A stretch of 55,550 nt of DNA. Source: Alphaproteobacteria bacterium. Its GTDB lineage: Bacteria > Pseudomonadota > Alphaproteobacteria > RF32 > CAG-239. The notes under the pieces are model-generated. The model was not told where the DNA came from, did not search any database, and saw only the letters and a program-made list of their open reading frames with translations. A program made the translations under genes and the position numbers. Positions 44,163-52,125 of the stretch are shown piece by piece. How positions within the stretch are numbered: position 1 is the stretch's first letter; each line of letters opens with the position of its first letter. The DNA lies in the NCBI GenBank assembly GCA_017480745.1, contig JAFUSA010000013.1, positions 1 to 55,550 of the forward strand. The letters run 5' to 3'.

Positions 44163-44912
44163 TTATCTTCTGTCACCCATTATAGTTAAGAGTGACATGA
44201 AGAGGTTGATAAAATCCAAATACAAGCTCAATGCGCCGGAAACCGCTAATTTAGCCGAACTTTCTGCACTATTGCCATGATAATACAAATTCTTGATATT
44301 TTGCACATCATAGGCGGTTAAACCGGTAAACACGGCTACCGCTATGTATGAAATTGCATACATCAAACCGCTGCTTTGCATAAATATATTAACAATTGAG
44401 GCAATTACCAAACCCCAAACGCCCATGTATAAAAAGCTACCGATTCCGGTTAAATCACGCTTGGTAGAATAGCCATACAAGCTCATTGCGCCAAAGGTTG
44501 CTGACGTAATTAAAAATACGCGCGCAATACTTGATGCTGTATATGTTATGGCAACCGTTGCCAATGATAGTCCCATAACCGCGGAAAAAGCCCAAAACAT
44601 TGTCTGTGTGGCGGCCACACTCCCGCGGTTGATTACAGCCGAAAAAGCAAAAATCATCAAAAGCGGAGCAAATGTTATCAAATATCCGAAACCGGACATA
44701 GACACTGTTCTTGTTGTTGTGTCTATATTAAACAGCCAAGTAATAAACGCAGTATTGGCGGCAATATACGCGGCAGCAGCTGTTACCAACAAGCCTAAAC
44801 CCATATAGTTAAAAACTTTGATCATGTATTGACGCAACCCCTCGTCAACATGTTCCACCGTTTTTCCGACAATTTCAACCGCCGGCTTATGATTAAACTC
44901 ATTCACGCTCAT
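44163..44912 (-). CDS. Bax inhibitor-1/YccA family membrane protein
   Basis: 249 residues with seven hydrophobic helices. The family regions are visible: RQYMIKVFNYMGLGLLVTAAAAY near the start and the C-terminal AVFTGLTAYDVQNIKNLYY...SGALSLYLDFINLFMSLL, with the conserved Asp residues of the pH-gated core. Bacterial members interact with FtsH or act as calcium leak channels; the role here is unknown. SD GGAGG. Confidence 0.92.
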   Translation of the reverse strand: MSVNEFNHKPAVEIVGKTVEHVDEGLRQYMIKVFNYMGLGLLVTAAAAYIAANTAFITWLFNIDTTTRTVSMSGFGYLITFAPLLMIFAFSAVINRGSVAATQTMFWAFSAVMGLSLATVAITYTASSIARVFLITSATFGAMSLYGYSTKRDLTGIGSFLYMGVWGLVIASIVNIFMQSSGLMYAISYIAVAVFTGLTAYDVQNIKNLYYHGNSAESSAKLAVSGALSLYLDFINLFMSLLTIMGDRR

Positions 44913-45049
44913 AAAAAACCTCCGTTAGAATCTCAATATATTGTGAATATAGGGTGTTTTTAGCTAAAAATCAATAAATATTCGGTTGAAATTAAAAATA
45001 ATTTGCATTTTTAGGAATGTATGTTATAAATAATGGAGAGAGGAAAGAT

Positions 45050-45784
45050 ATGTATAGTGAGAGATTTCAGCAATTTATAGAAATGTGGCGCAAAGATTTT
45101 GCCATTGAGCGCAGTATGAATGAAAAAGTTTGTGTTGACCGTGACGGTAACCCTATTCCGTGGTATACATATCCGGCAATCGAATATTTGTCGCAATTTG
45201 ATTATAGTAACAAAAAAATTTTTGAATTCGGAACCGGATATTCTTCAATGTATTGGGCAAAACGCGCGCAAAAAGTTATCAGTATTGAGGATAAACCTGA
45301 ATGGTTTGCAAAATTTGCCGAAGAATTTAAGGCGGATAATTGGCAAATGCGTTATTGCGATGAAAAACAAGGCTATGAAGATACTATTTTTCAAGACGGG
45401 GAAAAATATGACGTTATTGTGGTAGACGGCAAACGCCGTGCCGAATGTGCCTTAAACGCCACTAAAGCTTTGGCTGCCGGAGGAATGATTATTTTAGATG
45501 ACAGCGACCGTATTAACACCAGTTTAGAATATGCAGGAGCCGTAAAAAACTTGCGCGCGGCAAATTTGTTGCAAGTTGATTTTTACGGCTTTTGCCCAAT
45601 GAATAACTATACCAAAACCACCTCTATTTTCTTTTCGCGCGACTTTGACTTTCCGTCGCTATATACGGTTCAACCGATTAATGGACTTGGTAATATCTGG
45701 TCCATGAGCCGCAAAGAACGTAAGCAGTTTTTTCGCAAACAGGACTATCCGATTAATGAACACAAACAAGCAACAGGAGAATAA
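45050..45784 (+). CDS. SAM-dependent methyltransferase-like protein
   Basis: 244 residues from the ATG at 45050 (AGAGGAAAG upstream). The Rossmann glycine motif reads KIFEFGTGYSSMYWAKRA, followed by the acidic strand end VISIEDKPEW, a YDVIVVDGKRRAECAL segment, and GGMIILDDSDR. This matches class I methyltransferases of the Methyltransf_24 type. The substrate is unknown. It is 2 bp upstream of the NPYG-repeat gene, so the two may be co-expressed. Confidence 0.82.
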   Translation: MYSERFQQFIEMWRKDFAIERSMNEKVCVDRDGNPIPWYTYPAIEYLSQFDYSNKKIFEFGTGYSSMYWAKRAQKVISIEDKPEWFAKFAEEFKADNWQMRYCDEKQGYEDTIFQDGEKYDVIVVDGKRRAECALNATKALAAGGMIILDDSDRINTSLEYAGAVKNLRAANLLQVDFYGFCPMNNYTKTTSIFFSRDFDFPSLYTVQPINGLGNIWSMSRKERKQFFRKQDYPINEHKQATGE

Positions 45785-45786
45785 CC

Positions 45787-46221
45787 ATGTTTTACAAATA
45801 CGTTTTTTTATGTGCATTTATTTTGTTGGCAAATATTGCCGAAGCACGTTATTTAGGGCGGCTTAGCAGCAATAAATACGACAGCGATTCCACCTCAAAC
45901 CGATACGGACAATACGGCTCTGAATATTCATCAGACAGCATAAACAATCCATACGGCGAATACGGCAGTGAATATTCGGATAAATCGGCGCATAACCCCT
46001 ATGCCACCAATGCGCCTAAACTTTATGACCAAGACGGAAATTATCGCGGCAAATTAAGCGATAATCCCTACGATCCGGATTCTATATCTAATCCATACGG
46101 ACGCTACGGATCAGAATATTCACCGGACAGTATAAACAATCCATACGGTGCCGGAAGCGAATATGCCCCTGATAGCCCCAATAACCCTTACGGCACCGGC
46201 TGGACCATTATAGGAGAATAA
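45787..46221 (+). CDS. Secreted NPYG-repeat protein
   Basis: 144 residues. A signal peptide (MFYKYVFLCAFILLANIAEA) is followed almost entirely by degenerate ~13-residue repeats of the form DSxSNPYGxYGSEYS (seven or so units, e.g. DSINNPYGEYGSEYS, DSISNPYGRYGSEYS). Similar short repeat proteins occur in diverse proteobacteria without known function. Probably periplasmic or surface-exposed and intrinsically extended. SD AGGAGA overlaps the end of the methyltransferase-like gene. Confidence 0.8.
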   Translation: MFYKYVFLCAFILLANIAEARYLGRLSSNKYDSDSTSNRYGQYGSEYSSDSINNPYGEYGSEYSDKSAHNPYATNAPKLYDQDGNYRGKLSDNPYDPDSISNPYGRYGSEYSPDSINNPYGAGSEYAPDSPNNPYGTGWTIIGE

Positions 46222-46248
46222 AACAGTCTGCAAACATTTTCCGCGTGT

Positions 46249-46911
46249 TTAAAATGGAGCATTATCAAATGCAAAAGATAAGTTACTTGTTGTCTTTTGA
46301 GTTGCTTCGTAACATAAAGTAGTTGCTGTTTCTAAACTCAACGGTGCAATATTATATTTTGGCATACTTGGGTAATACATTATAGCTACGAATGTTTTAC
46401 CGGTATCACTCCAATCCTGTGTTACAAGTTCTATACAAGCTTCAACTGGTATTGCCCCTGAGGATAGTGTGAAATCTATACTAAAATATTTTCCTCCGCC
46501 AGTAATATTAACGTTATTTCCCCAAACATCTTGAATATTATCACCGTTCCACATTTCATCCGGCACAAGTTTGGCTTTTTTAATAATTGCTTTTCCTGTA
46601 TCAGAATACGAAGATAATCCGTCATAATTTCCTTGTGGGGCGAAAAAGGTTCTCACATTACCGGCAATTAAAGTTATTTGTTCAATGGTTTTGTTAATAC
46701 GATATTTTTGCATTGCTTTTGAATATCCGGCGATTCCGCCAACAGATAGAACACCGATTATGGCTAATACACCGAGCATCTCTATCATAGAGCGACCGCA
46801 TTGCGTGGCAGAGCCACACTTATGGTCATGCCTCAATTCCGCAGGAATCGTCAAGGCATTTTCCGCTTGATTAAAATTAATTTGAAGATTTTTTGTATCA
46901 AAGTTTCTCAT
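46249..46911 (-). CDS. Type IV prepilin-like protein, copy 7
   Basis: 220 residues. The leader peptide (~39 residues) is MRNFDTKN plus repeat R2 (LQINFNQAENALTIPAELRH) up to CGRSMIEMLGVLAIIGVLS. The helix YSKAMQKYRINKTIEQITLIAGN follows. The C-domain holds VEACIELVTQDWSDTGK and the final Cys (TLCYEA), then SFAFD. SD AAGGAAG 8 nt upstream. A type 2 leader precedes it. Convergent with the NPYG-repeat gene. Confidence 0.85.
   Translation of the reverse strand: MRNFDTKNLQINFNQAENALTIPAELRHDHKCGSATQCGRSMIEMLGVLAIIGVLSVGGIAGYSKAMQKYRINKTIEQITLIAGNVRTFFAPQGNYDGLSSYSDTGKAIIKKAKLVPDEMWNGDNIQDVWGNNVNITGGGKYFSIDFTLSSGAIPVEACIELVTQDWSDTGKTFVAIMYYPSMPKYNIAPLSLETATTLCYEATQKTTSNLSFAFDNAPF
46801..46883 (-). 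repeat. Palindromic repeat R2, copy in prepilin 7
   Basis: Nearly identical to 12811-12891; GATTCC-TGC-GGAATT flanked by TGCCTTGA/GAGGCA and GTGTGGC-TCT-GCCACGC. In frame with the pilin gene. Confidence 0.7.
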
Positions 46912-46941
46912 AGTAAACTTCCTTTCATTTTTGTTGCTATT

Positions 46942-47155
46942 ACATTAAAATAACCGCCCACTGAGGCGGCCGGAAGTTGGAAACTACTTGAGATTAAATA
47001 GTGTTGCATATTAAACAAGCTGTTCTATTTTGCAACCTTCCGACCAAAGCCGGAAATCTTTACATCATAAAATGACGAATCTCAAAGAGGTTTCCACACC
47101 TCAGACAAGTTACCTCATCTTGTAATGACTATATCATAAAAAATACAAAAGTCAA
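46942..47155 (-). promoter_or_regulatory. Type 2 pilin leader (cassette 7): promoter, structured RNA, terminator
   Basis: Reverse strand: TTGACT (47150-47155), 16 bp, TATAGT (47128-47133). The long-range stem is TGGAAAC (opposite 47090-47096) with GTTTCCA (opposite 46978-46984). Hairpins TTCCGGC/GTCGGAA and GTTGCA/TGCAAC. The terminator is CCGCC-TCAGTG-GGCGG (46954-46969) then TTATTTTAATG. It shares GATGAGGTAACTTGTCTGAG with cassettes 2 and 3 near its 5' end, with minor changes. Confidence 0.75.
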
Positions 47156-47212
47156 ACAAAAAATATAAAAACAATAAAATTTCGGCATATATTGATCTAT
47201 TTCAAAATGCGG

Positions 47213-47836
47213 CTAATACCAAGCTTTTTCCGCCTTAACGGTGGTTGGTTCACTATGGCCGGAATATAATACGGTATTTTCAGGCAAAGATAAAATTTTT
47301 TCACGGATACTTTGATAAATTTGTGCCGTATCTCCACCCGGAAAGTGGGTTGCGCCGATATTGCCATTAAAAATCGTATCTCCGACAAATGCTAAGGCAT
47401 TTTGTTTATCATAATAAACAACCGAATCCTCTGTGTGTCCGGGAGTATGCAACACTTCCAAGCTTATTTGCGGAGCGGCAGTTAATGAAATTATTTCGCC
47501 ACCTGACAAATATTGCGCATCGGGTAAATATATCTCGCTTGCAAGATATGTCGATAAGTTATAAGTAGCATCGGTCAAATATTTTTCTCCATTACGATGA
47601 ATATAATAAGGAATATCAGTTTCTTTATGAATATCTGCCACTGCTCCGATATGGTCAAAATGCCCGTGCGTAAGCAATATTTTTTCAATTATCCAATTTT
47701 CACGACGTATGGTTTGCAAAAGCAAATCCGCATCATCTGCCGGATCAATCAAAAAACCGTGTTTGCTCTTTTCATCAATATAAAAATATGTGTTGGTGGC
47801 TATTACGTTGCCAAGAGTAAGTGTTTTAACAATCAT
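47213..47836 (-). CDS. Metallo-beta-lactamase-fold hydrolase (glyoxalase II-like)
   Basis: 207 residues. Zinc ligands in LLTHGHFDHIGAV, LHTPGHTEDSV, FVGDTIF and the final YSGHSEPT. This size and motif set match the YcbL/GloB-like subgroup of thioester or related hydrolases. It has no signal peptide, so it is cytoplasmic. Substrate unknown. SD GAGGAA. Confidence 0.9.
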   Translation of the reverse strand: MIVKTLTLGNVIATNTYFYIDEKSKHGFLIDPADDADLLLQTIRRENWIIEKILLTHGHFDHIGAVADIHKETDIPYYIHRNGEKYLTDATYNLSTYLASEIYLPDAQYLSGGEIISLTAAPQISLEVLHTPGHTEDSVVYYDKQNALAFVGDTIFNGNIGATHFPGGDTAQIYQSIREKILSLPENTVLYSGHSEPTTVKAEKAWY

Positions 47837-47980
47837 TTCTTTTTCCTCACATAGATTATATAAACTCCGGTAACTGAATTTTGTATTAATAATAAAAGTT
47901 TTTCCGTAAGATTTTATAAAATTCTATTGAAATATGCGAAAAAATATGTTTTAATGCTAAAAAATTTAAGGAGATTCTTT

Positions 47981-48418
47981 ATGCGCAAAATGATTGATAT
48001 TGATTTCGGGTCTTCACGCTATAATGAACTGGTTGAACTGCGATATAAAATTTTGTTGCAGCCGTTAGGATTGAAGTTTTTAGATTCTTTTCGCCCCGAA
48101 GAAGCAAAGTATTTACACATCGGTTGTGTGGAAATGTTGGACAATAAATTGGTGGGCGGCCTTATTTTGGCACCGGTTGATGATGAAACAATCCGCTTGA
48201 TGCAGGTGGCAATAGATACGGTTTATCAAGGAGAAGGTGTTGGACGCGAATTAGTTGCTTATGCTGAAAAACGCGCCAAAGAAGCCGGATATAACAAAAT
48301 AATTATGCACGCAATGTTATTTGTTGTCGGCTTTTATGAAAAATTAGGGTATCACGCCGAAGGTGATGTCTTTGAGGAACAAGGCATAACATTTATGAAA
48401 ATGGTAAAAAATTTGTGA
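47981..48418 (+). CDS. GNAT family acetyltransferase
   Basis: 145 residues from the ATG at 47981 (AAGGAGA 6-8 nt upstream). The acetyl-CoA-binding motif A is VAIDTVYQGEGVGRELVAYAEKRAKEAG, followed by MHAMLFVVGFYEKLGY and FMKMVK. It resembles small ElaA/YitI-like GNAT proteins; the acceptor is unknown. The next gene starts 8 bp after its stop. Confidence 0.88.
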   Translation: MRKMIDIDFGSSRYNELVELRYKILLQPLGLKFLDSFRPEEAKYLHIGCVEMLDNKLVGGLILAPVDDETIRLMQVAIDTVYQGEGVGRELVAYAEKRAKEAGYNKIIMHAMLFVVGFYEKLGYHAEGDVFEEQGITFMKMVKNL

Positions 48419-48425
48419 GGTAACT

Positions 48426-49319
48426 ATGGACGGCGAAAATCTGTATATTCAAGATTATTTTGCAACTTTTTCTCAAATAGGAAAATGTGAGAATGATGTT
48501 GCTGAAAAATTGAAAGTTTTGCGCGATATTTTGCCGCCTGAACAATATAATGAAATAGCAACTTTTGATATTACCCGCCGCAAGCTTATCCACACTATTT
48601 CCGAAAATGACCTTGATGACCGCTATTTTGACGAGCAAAAAGTTATTCACGATATGGATAAATACGAAAAATTAGTCGATAGTTTGCCAATTCCGGGAGT
48701 TTACCGTTATAAACTTTATGATTTGGTTTTATACGCTAACGACAAGTTTGAGCTTGGTAATACACATTTTTATAACACTGTCGGCAAACAGTTAACCGAT
48801 ATGCCGGAGGGTAAAGAATACGATAACGAAATTTTGCAAACATTGAAATATGCCTATATGCACCGCGGGTATGTAGATAAAAGCAAACAACATGACATAT
48901 ATTATATGGCTTATGAAAAATTGACGCGAAAAAAACTCTTTCCTGATGATTTGAAAAAAGAAATTCGATTAATGATCAATCAAGCAAAGTTAGATAAGCG
49001 TAACGAAGAAAACAAGCGGAAGTTGGATGAATATGGCACCTATTTGAAAAATAATCCGCAATTATCGTCCGAAGATAAAATAAAAACATATCAAGCGGCA
49101 TTTGAAATTGCCACAAAGGCGGGATATTCTCGCAATGTAGGTTTTATGATGAAATCTAATATATGCGGACATTTGGGAAATCTCTATGCGCAAAGACAGG
49201 AAAGCGAAACCGCTGATTATTACCGTATGCAAAGTGCATTTTGGCGCAAAATGTCTAACAAGGCCATAGAAATGGCAAAAATCAAGCAAGTAAGAAAAGG
49301 GAGCAATGATGGAAAATAG
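48426..49319 (+). CDS. Hypothetical helical protein
   Basis: 297 residues, mostly helical and highly charged, with no signal peptide or transmembrane helix. The second half (KLDKRNEENKRKLDEYGTYLKNNPQLSSEDKIKTYQAAFEIATKAGYSRN) looks like TPR- or HAT-type helical repeats. I do not recognise a family. It lies 8 bp after the GNAT gene and is probably co-transcribed. SD GAGGTAAC. Confidence 0.75.
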   Translation: MDGENLYIQDYFATFSQIGKCENDVAEKLKVLRDILPPEQYNEIATFDITRRKLIHTISENDLDDRYFDEQKVIHDMDKYEKLVDSLPIPGVYRYKLYDLVLYANDKFELGNTHFYNTVGKQLTDMPEGKEYDNEILQTLKYAYMHRGYVDKSKQHDIYYMAYEKLTRKKLFPDDLKKEIRLMINQAKLDKRNEENKRKLDEYGTYLKNNPQLSSEDKIKTYQAAFEIATKAGYSRNVGFMMKSNICGHLGNLYAQRQESETADYYRMQSAFWRKMSNKAIEMAKIKQVRKGSNDGK

Positions 49320-49357
49320 CTCTGCTCTTGAATAGAAATTATAGAGCTCTTGTCACG

Positions 49358-49396
49358 AAGCGCCGCAACATCACTGGCGGAACGCACCTTACCGCC
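49358..49396. repeat. 39-bp direct repeat, copy A
   Basis: AAGCGCCGCAACATCACTGG continuing CGGAACGCACCTTACCGCC. It matches 50371-50409 at about 35 of 39 positions. Its 3' half can fold as GGCGG-(AACGCACCTTA)-CCGCC on either strand. Confidence 0.7.
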
Positions 49397-49412
49397 GGTT
49401 ATAAATTTTATC

Positions 49413-49440
49413 TTGACATATTTTATTCGCTGATTATTAT
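49413..49440 (+). promoter_or_regulatory. Promoter of the Cys-rich periplasmic protein gene
   Basis: TTGACA (49413-49418), 16 bp, TATTAT (49435-49440), about 35 bp before the ATG at 49475. Confidence 0.6.
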
Positions 49441-49474
49441 TAAAGCAAAATAGCACAACTCCATAGGTTCAACC

Positions 49475-49924
49475 ATGCACAAACTTTTCTTAATTATCAC
49501 TCTCGTTTTGTTATCTTCTACGGCTCAGGCAGAAGACAATGCGTTAATAAATCAACTCGAAAAACAATTTACCTCTTGCTCAGATACTTTCGAACAAAGG
49601 GAAAAAGTATGTCCGGAATCTTGGAGTTTCAAATGCTATAATCATCTTATGAGTACTCATCATGAAGTGCAGGCTTGTTACAAAAAAGTTGCTGTTGAAC
49701 TTTTTCATAAATTCTATAATCTTTCCGAAACAGAGGCTTCGCAAAAATTTGATAATTATGTTAAATTTATATACGAACAATATCTTTTTATTTTTGCTGA
49801 AACTGATTATTGCAACAAAGAAAATTGCGGCGTATCCGTCTATTTATACAGCGAATACGCCACCTCTCAGCAAATCTTTTATTATGTAAATAAAATTATC
49901 GGTTCAATATCAGCAAGAAATTAA
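49475..49924 (+). CDS. Small secreted Cys-containing protein of unknown function
   Basis: 149 residues. Signal peptide MHKLFLIITLVLLSSTAQA. The mature part has six cysteines (TSCSD, KVCPE, FKCYN, QACYK, DYCNKENCG), suggesting disulfides in the periplasm. The CSDT...CPESWSFKCYNHLMSTHHEVQACYKKV spacing is somewhat reminiscent of LprI/DUF1311 lysozyme-inhibitor-like proteins, but I would not assign it. The SD is weak. Its stop overlaps the end of the convergent GH108 remnant. Confidence 0.7.
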   Translation: MHKLFLIITLVLLSSTAQAEDNALINQLEKQFTSCSDTFEQREKVCPESWSFKCYNHLMSTHHEVQACYKKVAVELFHKFYNLSETEASQKFDNYVKFIYEQYLFIFAETDYCNKENCGVSVYLYSEYATSQQIFYYVNKIIGSISARN

Positions 49925-50337
49925 TACCTGTTAAACCTATCTCTATGCCCTTTTTCAAACACTCTTTGATTAGGATTATTCTGCAAATACTTGTCTTCTA
50001 TATTGTGAACATTTTTGATAAAATTACTTTTAACAACATTATTATCTTTATTCTCAAAAGCCTTTATTGTGTTTGGACCAATTATTCCATCTGCATTGAT
50101 TCCAAGTGCATTTTGTAAACTTTTAATAGCTGTAGGCTGTCCCTGTAAAACTCCATCATCAAACACTATATCAGAAAATTCATCCGGCAGTAAATACATT
50201 TTCGGCTGTAACCAATAATCTCGATATAATATAGCACTGGCTCGCTCAGGTGTCATATTTATTATATCTTCATTCGGATACCATCTTGAACTGATACCAT
50301 AATTAGTTGCACCTCCCATGTCATTGGGATGGTTCAC
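49921..50337 (-). pseudogene. N-terminally truncated GH108 phage lysozyme
   Basis: 138 residues beginning at GTG: VNHPNDMGGATNYGISSRWYP, then ERASAILYRDYW, FDDGVLQGQPTAIKSLQNAL and the C-terminal peptidoglycan-binding-like DGIIGPNTIKAF. Known GH108 endolysins carry the catalytic Glu in an EGGY(V)N motif immediately before VNHPND. Here the upstream frame reads LTHYVNHP with a TAA six codons before the GTG, so the catalytic Glu and first ~25 residues are lost. The break lies about 30 bp from direct repeat copy B. Almost certainly inactive as a muramidase. Confidence 0.72.
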
Positions 50338-50348
50338 ATAGTGCGTTA

Positions 50349-50377
50349 AAAATTAAAGGCGCTTACTAATAAGCGCC
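50349..50377 (-). terminator. Terminator after the phage-block membrane protein gene
   Basis: Reverse strand: GGCGCTTA-TTAG-TAAGCGCC (50358-50377) followed by TTTAATTTTT. Confidence 0.85.
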
Positions 50378-50409
50378 ACAACATAACCGGCAGAACGCAC
50401 CTTACCGCC
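50371..50409. repeat. 39-bp direct repeat, copy B
   Basis: AAGCGCCACAACATAACCGG continuing CAGAACGCACCTTACCGCC. Same orientation as copy A at 49358. In this copy one arm of the GGCGG/CCGCC hairpin has changed to a G.U-compatible GGCAG (CTGCC on the other strand), while the loop AACGCACCTTA is identical. Confidence 0.7.
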
Positions 50410-50415
50410 AAAATA

Positions 50416-51009
50416 TCAGTAGTATACATAATGTATAGACATGCCCATAATAGCCATATAAAAAATCAGCATTACTCCAAAAATTAGCAACAATTTACCT
50501 TTACTTAAATATTTAGTTATTAGCATCCATGCAATAATCGGTATAAAATACAATAACAGTCCCAGAAAACCGGTATAAGCTATCATCCAATCAAATACCT
50601 CTAAAAATCCCCACAAAGCAAACAGTTCAAACAAAAACCACGGAATAACTTCCATTAAACGTGATTTTATCGTAGGAGTTTCACCAGATACCAATCGTTG
50701 TATACAGTCAAAAAGAGGATAGAACGTAAATATAAAACAATACATAGATATGTAATATATAGAAGTAAATGTACATGGCTCTCCATAGCTCCACTGAAAA
50801 AAATCACCATAACGCCAACCGTCGATATTGCACATCGAACTTCGTGTATTATCTCCTGTCATGCCGATACGCAACGCAATCATAGAAATTATCCATACAA
50901 AATAAAGCATACCACAAATGATGAAACGAAGCATTTTTATGATAAAATGCCAAATACTCATTGATAGCGTATTTACTTGGGCATTTTCTCTGTTATTTTC
51001 TGTTACCAT
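50416..51009 (-). CDS. Multi-pass membrane protein of unknown function (prophage block)
   Basis: About 197 residues from the ATG at 51009; the GTG at 51027 is also possible, but overlaps the preceding gene. Five or so hydrophobic helices (e.g. LRFIICGMLYFVWIISMIAL, IYYISMYCFIFTFYPLF, FLGLLLYFIPIIAWML). No family recognised. Its place just downstream of a transglycosylase-like gene and upstream of a broken lysozyme would suit a holin-like or superinfection role, but it is longer than most holins. A clear terminator follows. Confidence 0.65.
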   Translation of the reverse strand: MVTENNRENAQVNTLSMSIWHFIIKMLRFIICGMLYFVWIISMIALRIGMTGDNTRSSMCNIDGWRYGDFFQWSYGEPCTFTSIYYISMYCFIFTFYPLFDCIQRLVSGETPTIKSRLMEVIPWFLFELFALWGFLEVFDWMIAYTGFLGLLLYFIPIIAWMLITKYLSKGKLLLIFGVMLIFYMAIMGMSIHYVYY

Positions 51010-51014
51010 GTATT

Positions 51015-51647
51015 TTACTTTTCCCACGGTTTTTGTTCATATATTGTCTTCGTCCGTGCACCATAAGAACTTGTAACATTTTTTCCTGTACCATTCCATA
51101 AAGTTCCTATATTCTCAATACTTGGATTTTTCAGTGATTCAGTTATCTGCTTAATTACACGAACTGCTAATTCAATATTTTGTTCCGCATCCCATGTATC
51201 ATAGTGTTCACCTTGAAAATCACCCCATGTTTCACCTTGTATATTCATCGGCATTTGACTATCTGATACATGCGCTATATCACCAAGCCAATTAAATATT
51301 ATTTTATGACCTGTGGACGCTTCGTTATACATAATTGATTTAACTAAATCTGCATTAACGTTATACTTTTGCGCGTATTTTTCAATAATATCACTATACT
51401 TATCAACATAATATTTGCCCATTGAATGAAATGTTCTATATTCAGGAATATCATACATAACATACGGATTTTCCGCAACTTCAAGGCTTAAAGGATCACC
51501 TTTTTTCATTGCTGTTATACGATCTACACCCGATAGAAGATTATCGTCAGTGATATCTTTATAATACTTTTCATAATCTTCTTCAGCTTGCACATCTCTA
51601 TTTTCCAACACAGATTGAACATCTTGAATTGTTTTTTTTAATTCCAT
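51015..51647 (-). CDS. Lytic transglycosylase-like protein, possibly frameshifted 3' part of a longer gene
   Basis: 210 residues from an ATG at 51647. The core YSDIIEKYAQKYNVNADLVKSIMYNEAS resembles the start of SLT/lysozyme-like domains with a candidate catalytic Glu (YNEAS), and WNGTGKNVTSSYGARTKTIYE fits their end. The ATG lies on an A8 tract that also lies within the preceding reading frame, whose product ends 17 codons further on. An SD-like AAGGAT is 11 nt upstream. So this is either an independently started gene, or the +1 extension of the 51598-52110 frame. Confidence 0.6.
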   Translation of the reverse strand: MELKKTIQDVQSVLENRDVQAEEDYEKYYKDITDDNLLSGVDRITAMKKGDPLSLEVAENPYVMYDIPEYRTFHSMGKYYVDKYSDIIEKYAQKYNVNADLVKSIMYNEASTGHKIIFNWLGDIAHVSDSQMPMNIQGETWGDFQGEHYDTWDAEQNIELAVRVIKQITESLKNPSIENIGTLWNGTGKNVTSSYGARTKTIYEQKPWEK

Positions 51648-52110
51648 TATTATAAGTATCCTTAAACCCTTCTAATCCGGCTTTTAATACACCCAATAAA
51701 CCGTTGCCATGAGGCATATTCTGTAACATATTATCTCTTTTGACAATCATTTCCGGCGTTATGGCGAAAGACATTTCTTCATAATTATCATTTGCTAAAT
51801 TATTATCCACATGGTTTCCTAATTCATTACTATCTCCACTTTGCGCATTGTTTGTTGTCAAATTATATTTTGGTGGCACAGCATCTCCATAGAGATCATG
51901 ATAATCGTATTTGTTATGTTCATAGATATAATCTTGAATTTCATCGGCGTATGGATTAGGACTAAACTCATTCGGAACATCTATTGTTTCCATTTCCGTT
52001 AAACTTTCCGCACCGCGCGGATCTACATAATACCACTCACTCTCTCCGGCTTTCGGATTTTCCCTTTTTATCGGTTTTATGCCATACACAAGTTCTTTAC
52101 TTATACTCAT
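51598..52110 (-). CDS. Prophage-block hypothetical protein, upstream partner of the A8 frameshift site
   Basis: 170 residues from the ATG at 52110 (AAGGAGA upstream). Acidic, hydrophilic, Asn/Asp/Pro-rich, with no recognisable domain; DPRGAESLTEMETIDVPNEF and NPYADEIQDYIYEHNKYDYHD are typical of structural phage linkers. The tail after the A8 tract at 51632-51639 (NNSRCSICVGK*) looks like out-of-frame read-through. Moving to the neighbouring frame at the A8 gives a continuous ~360-residue protein ending in the transglycosylase-like domain. It starts 15 bp after the portal gene stop. Confidence 0.6.
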   Translation of the reverse strand: MSISKELVYGIKPIKRENPKAGESEWYYVDPRGAESLTEMETIDVPNEFSPNPYADEIQDYIYEHNKYDYHDLYGDAVPPKYNLTTNNAQSGDSNELGNHVDNNLANDNYEEMSFAITPEMIVKRDNMLQNMPHGNGLLGVLKAGLEGFKDTYNNGIKKNNSRCSICVGK

Positions 52111-52125
52111 ATTATATTCTCCTTA

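Noticed and set aside
44146..44280. 44-codon forward ORF with a good SD (AAAGGAG) after the Bax-inhibitor-1 gene
   Set aside because: Almost the whole ORF is antisense to the end of the Bax-inhibitor-1 gene. The SD match in an AT-rich spacer is probably chance, though ribosome profiling could overturn this.
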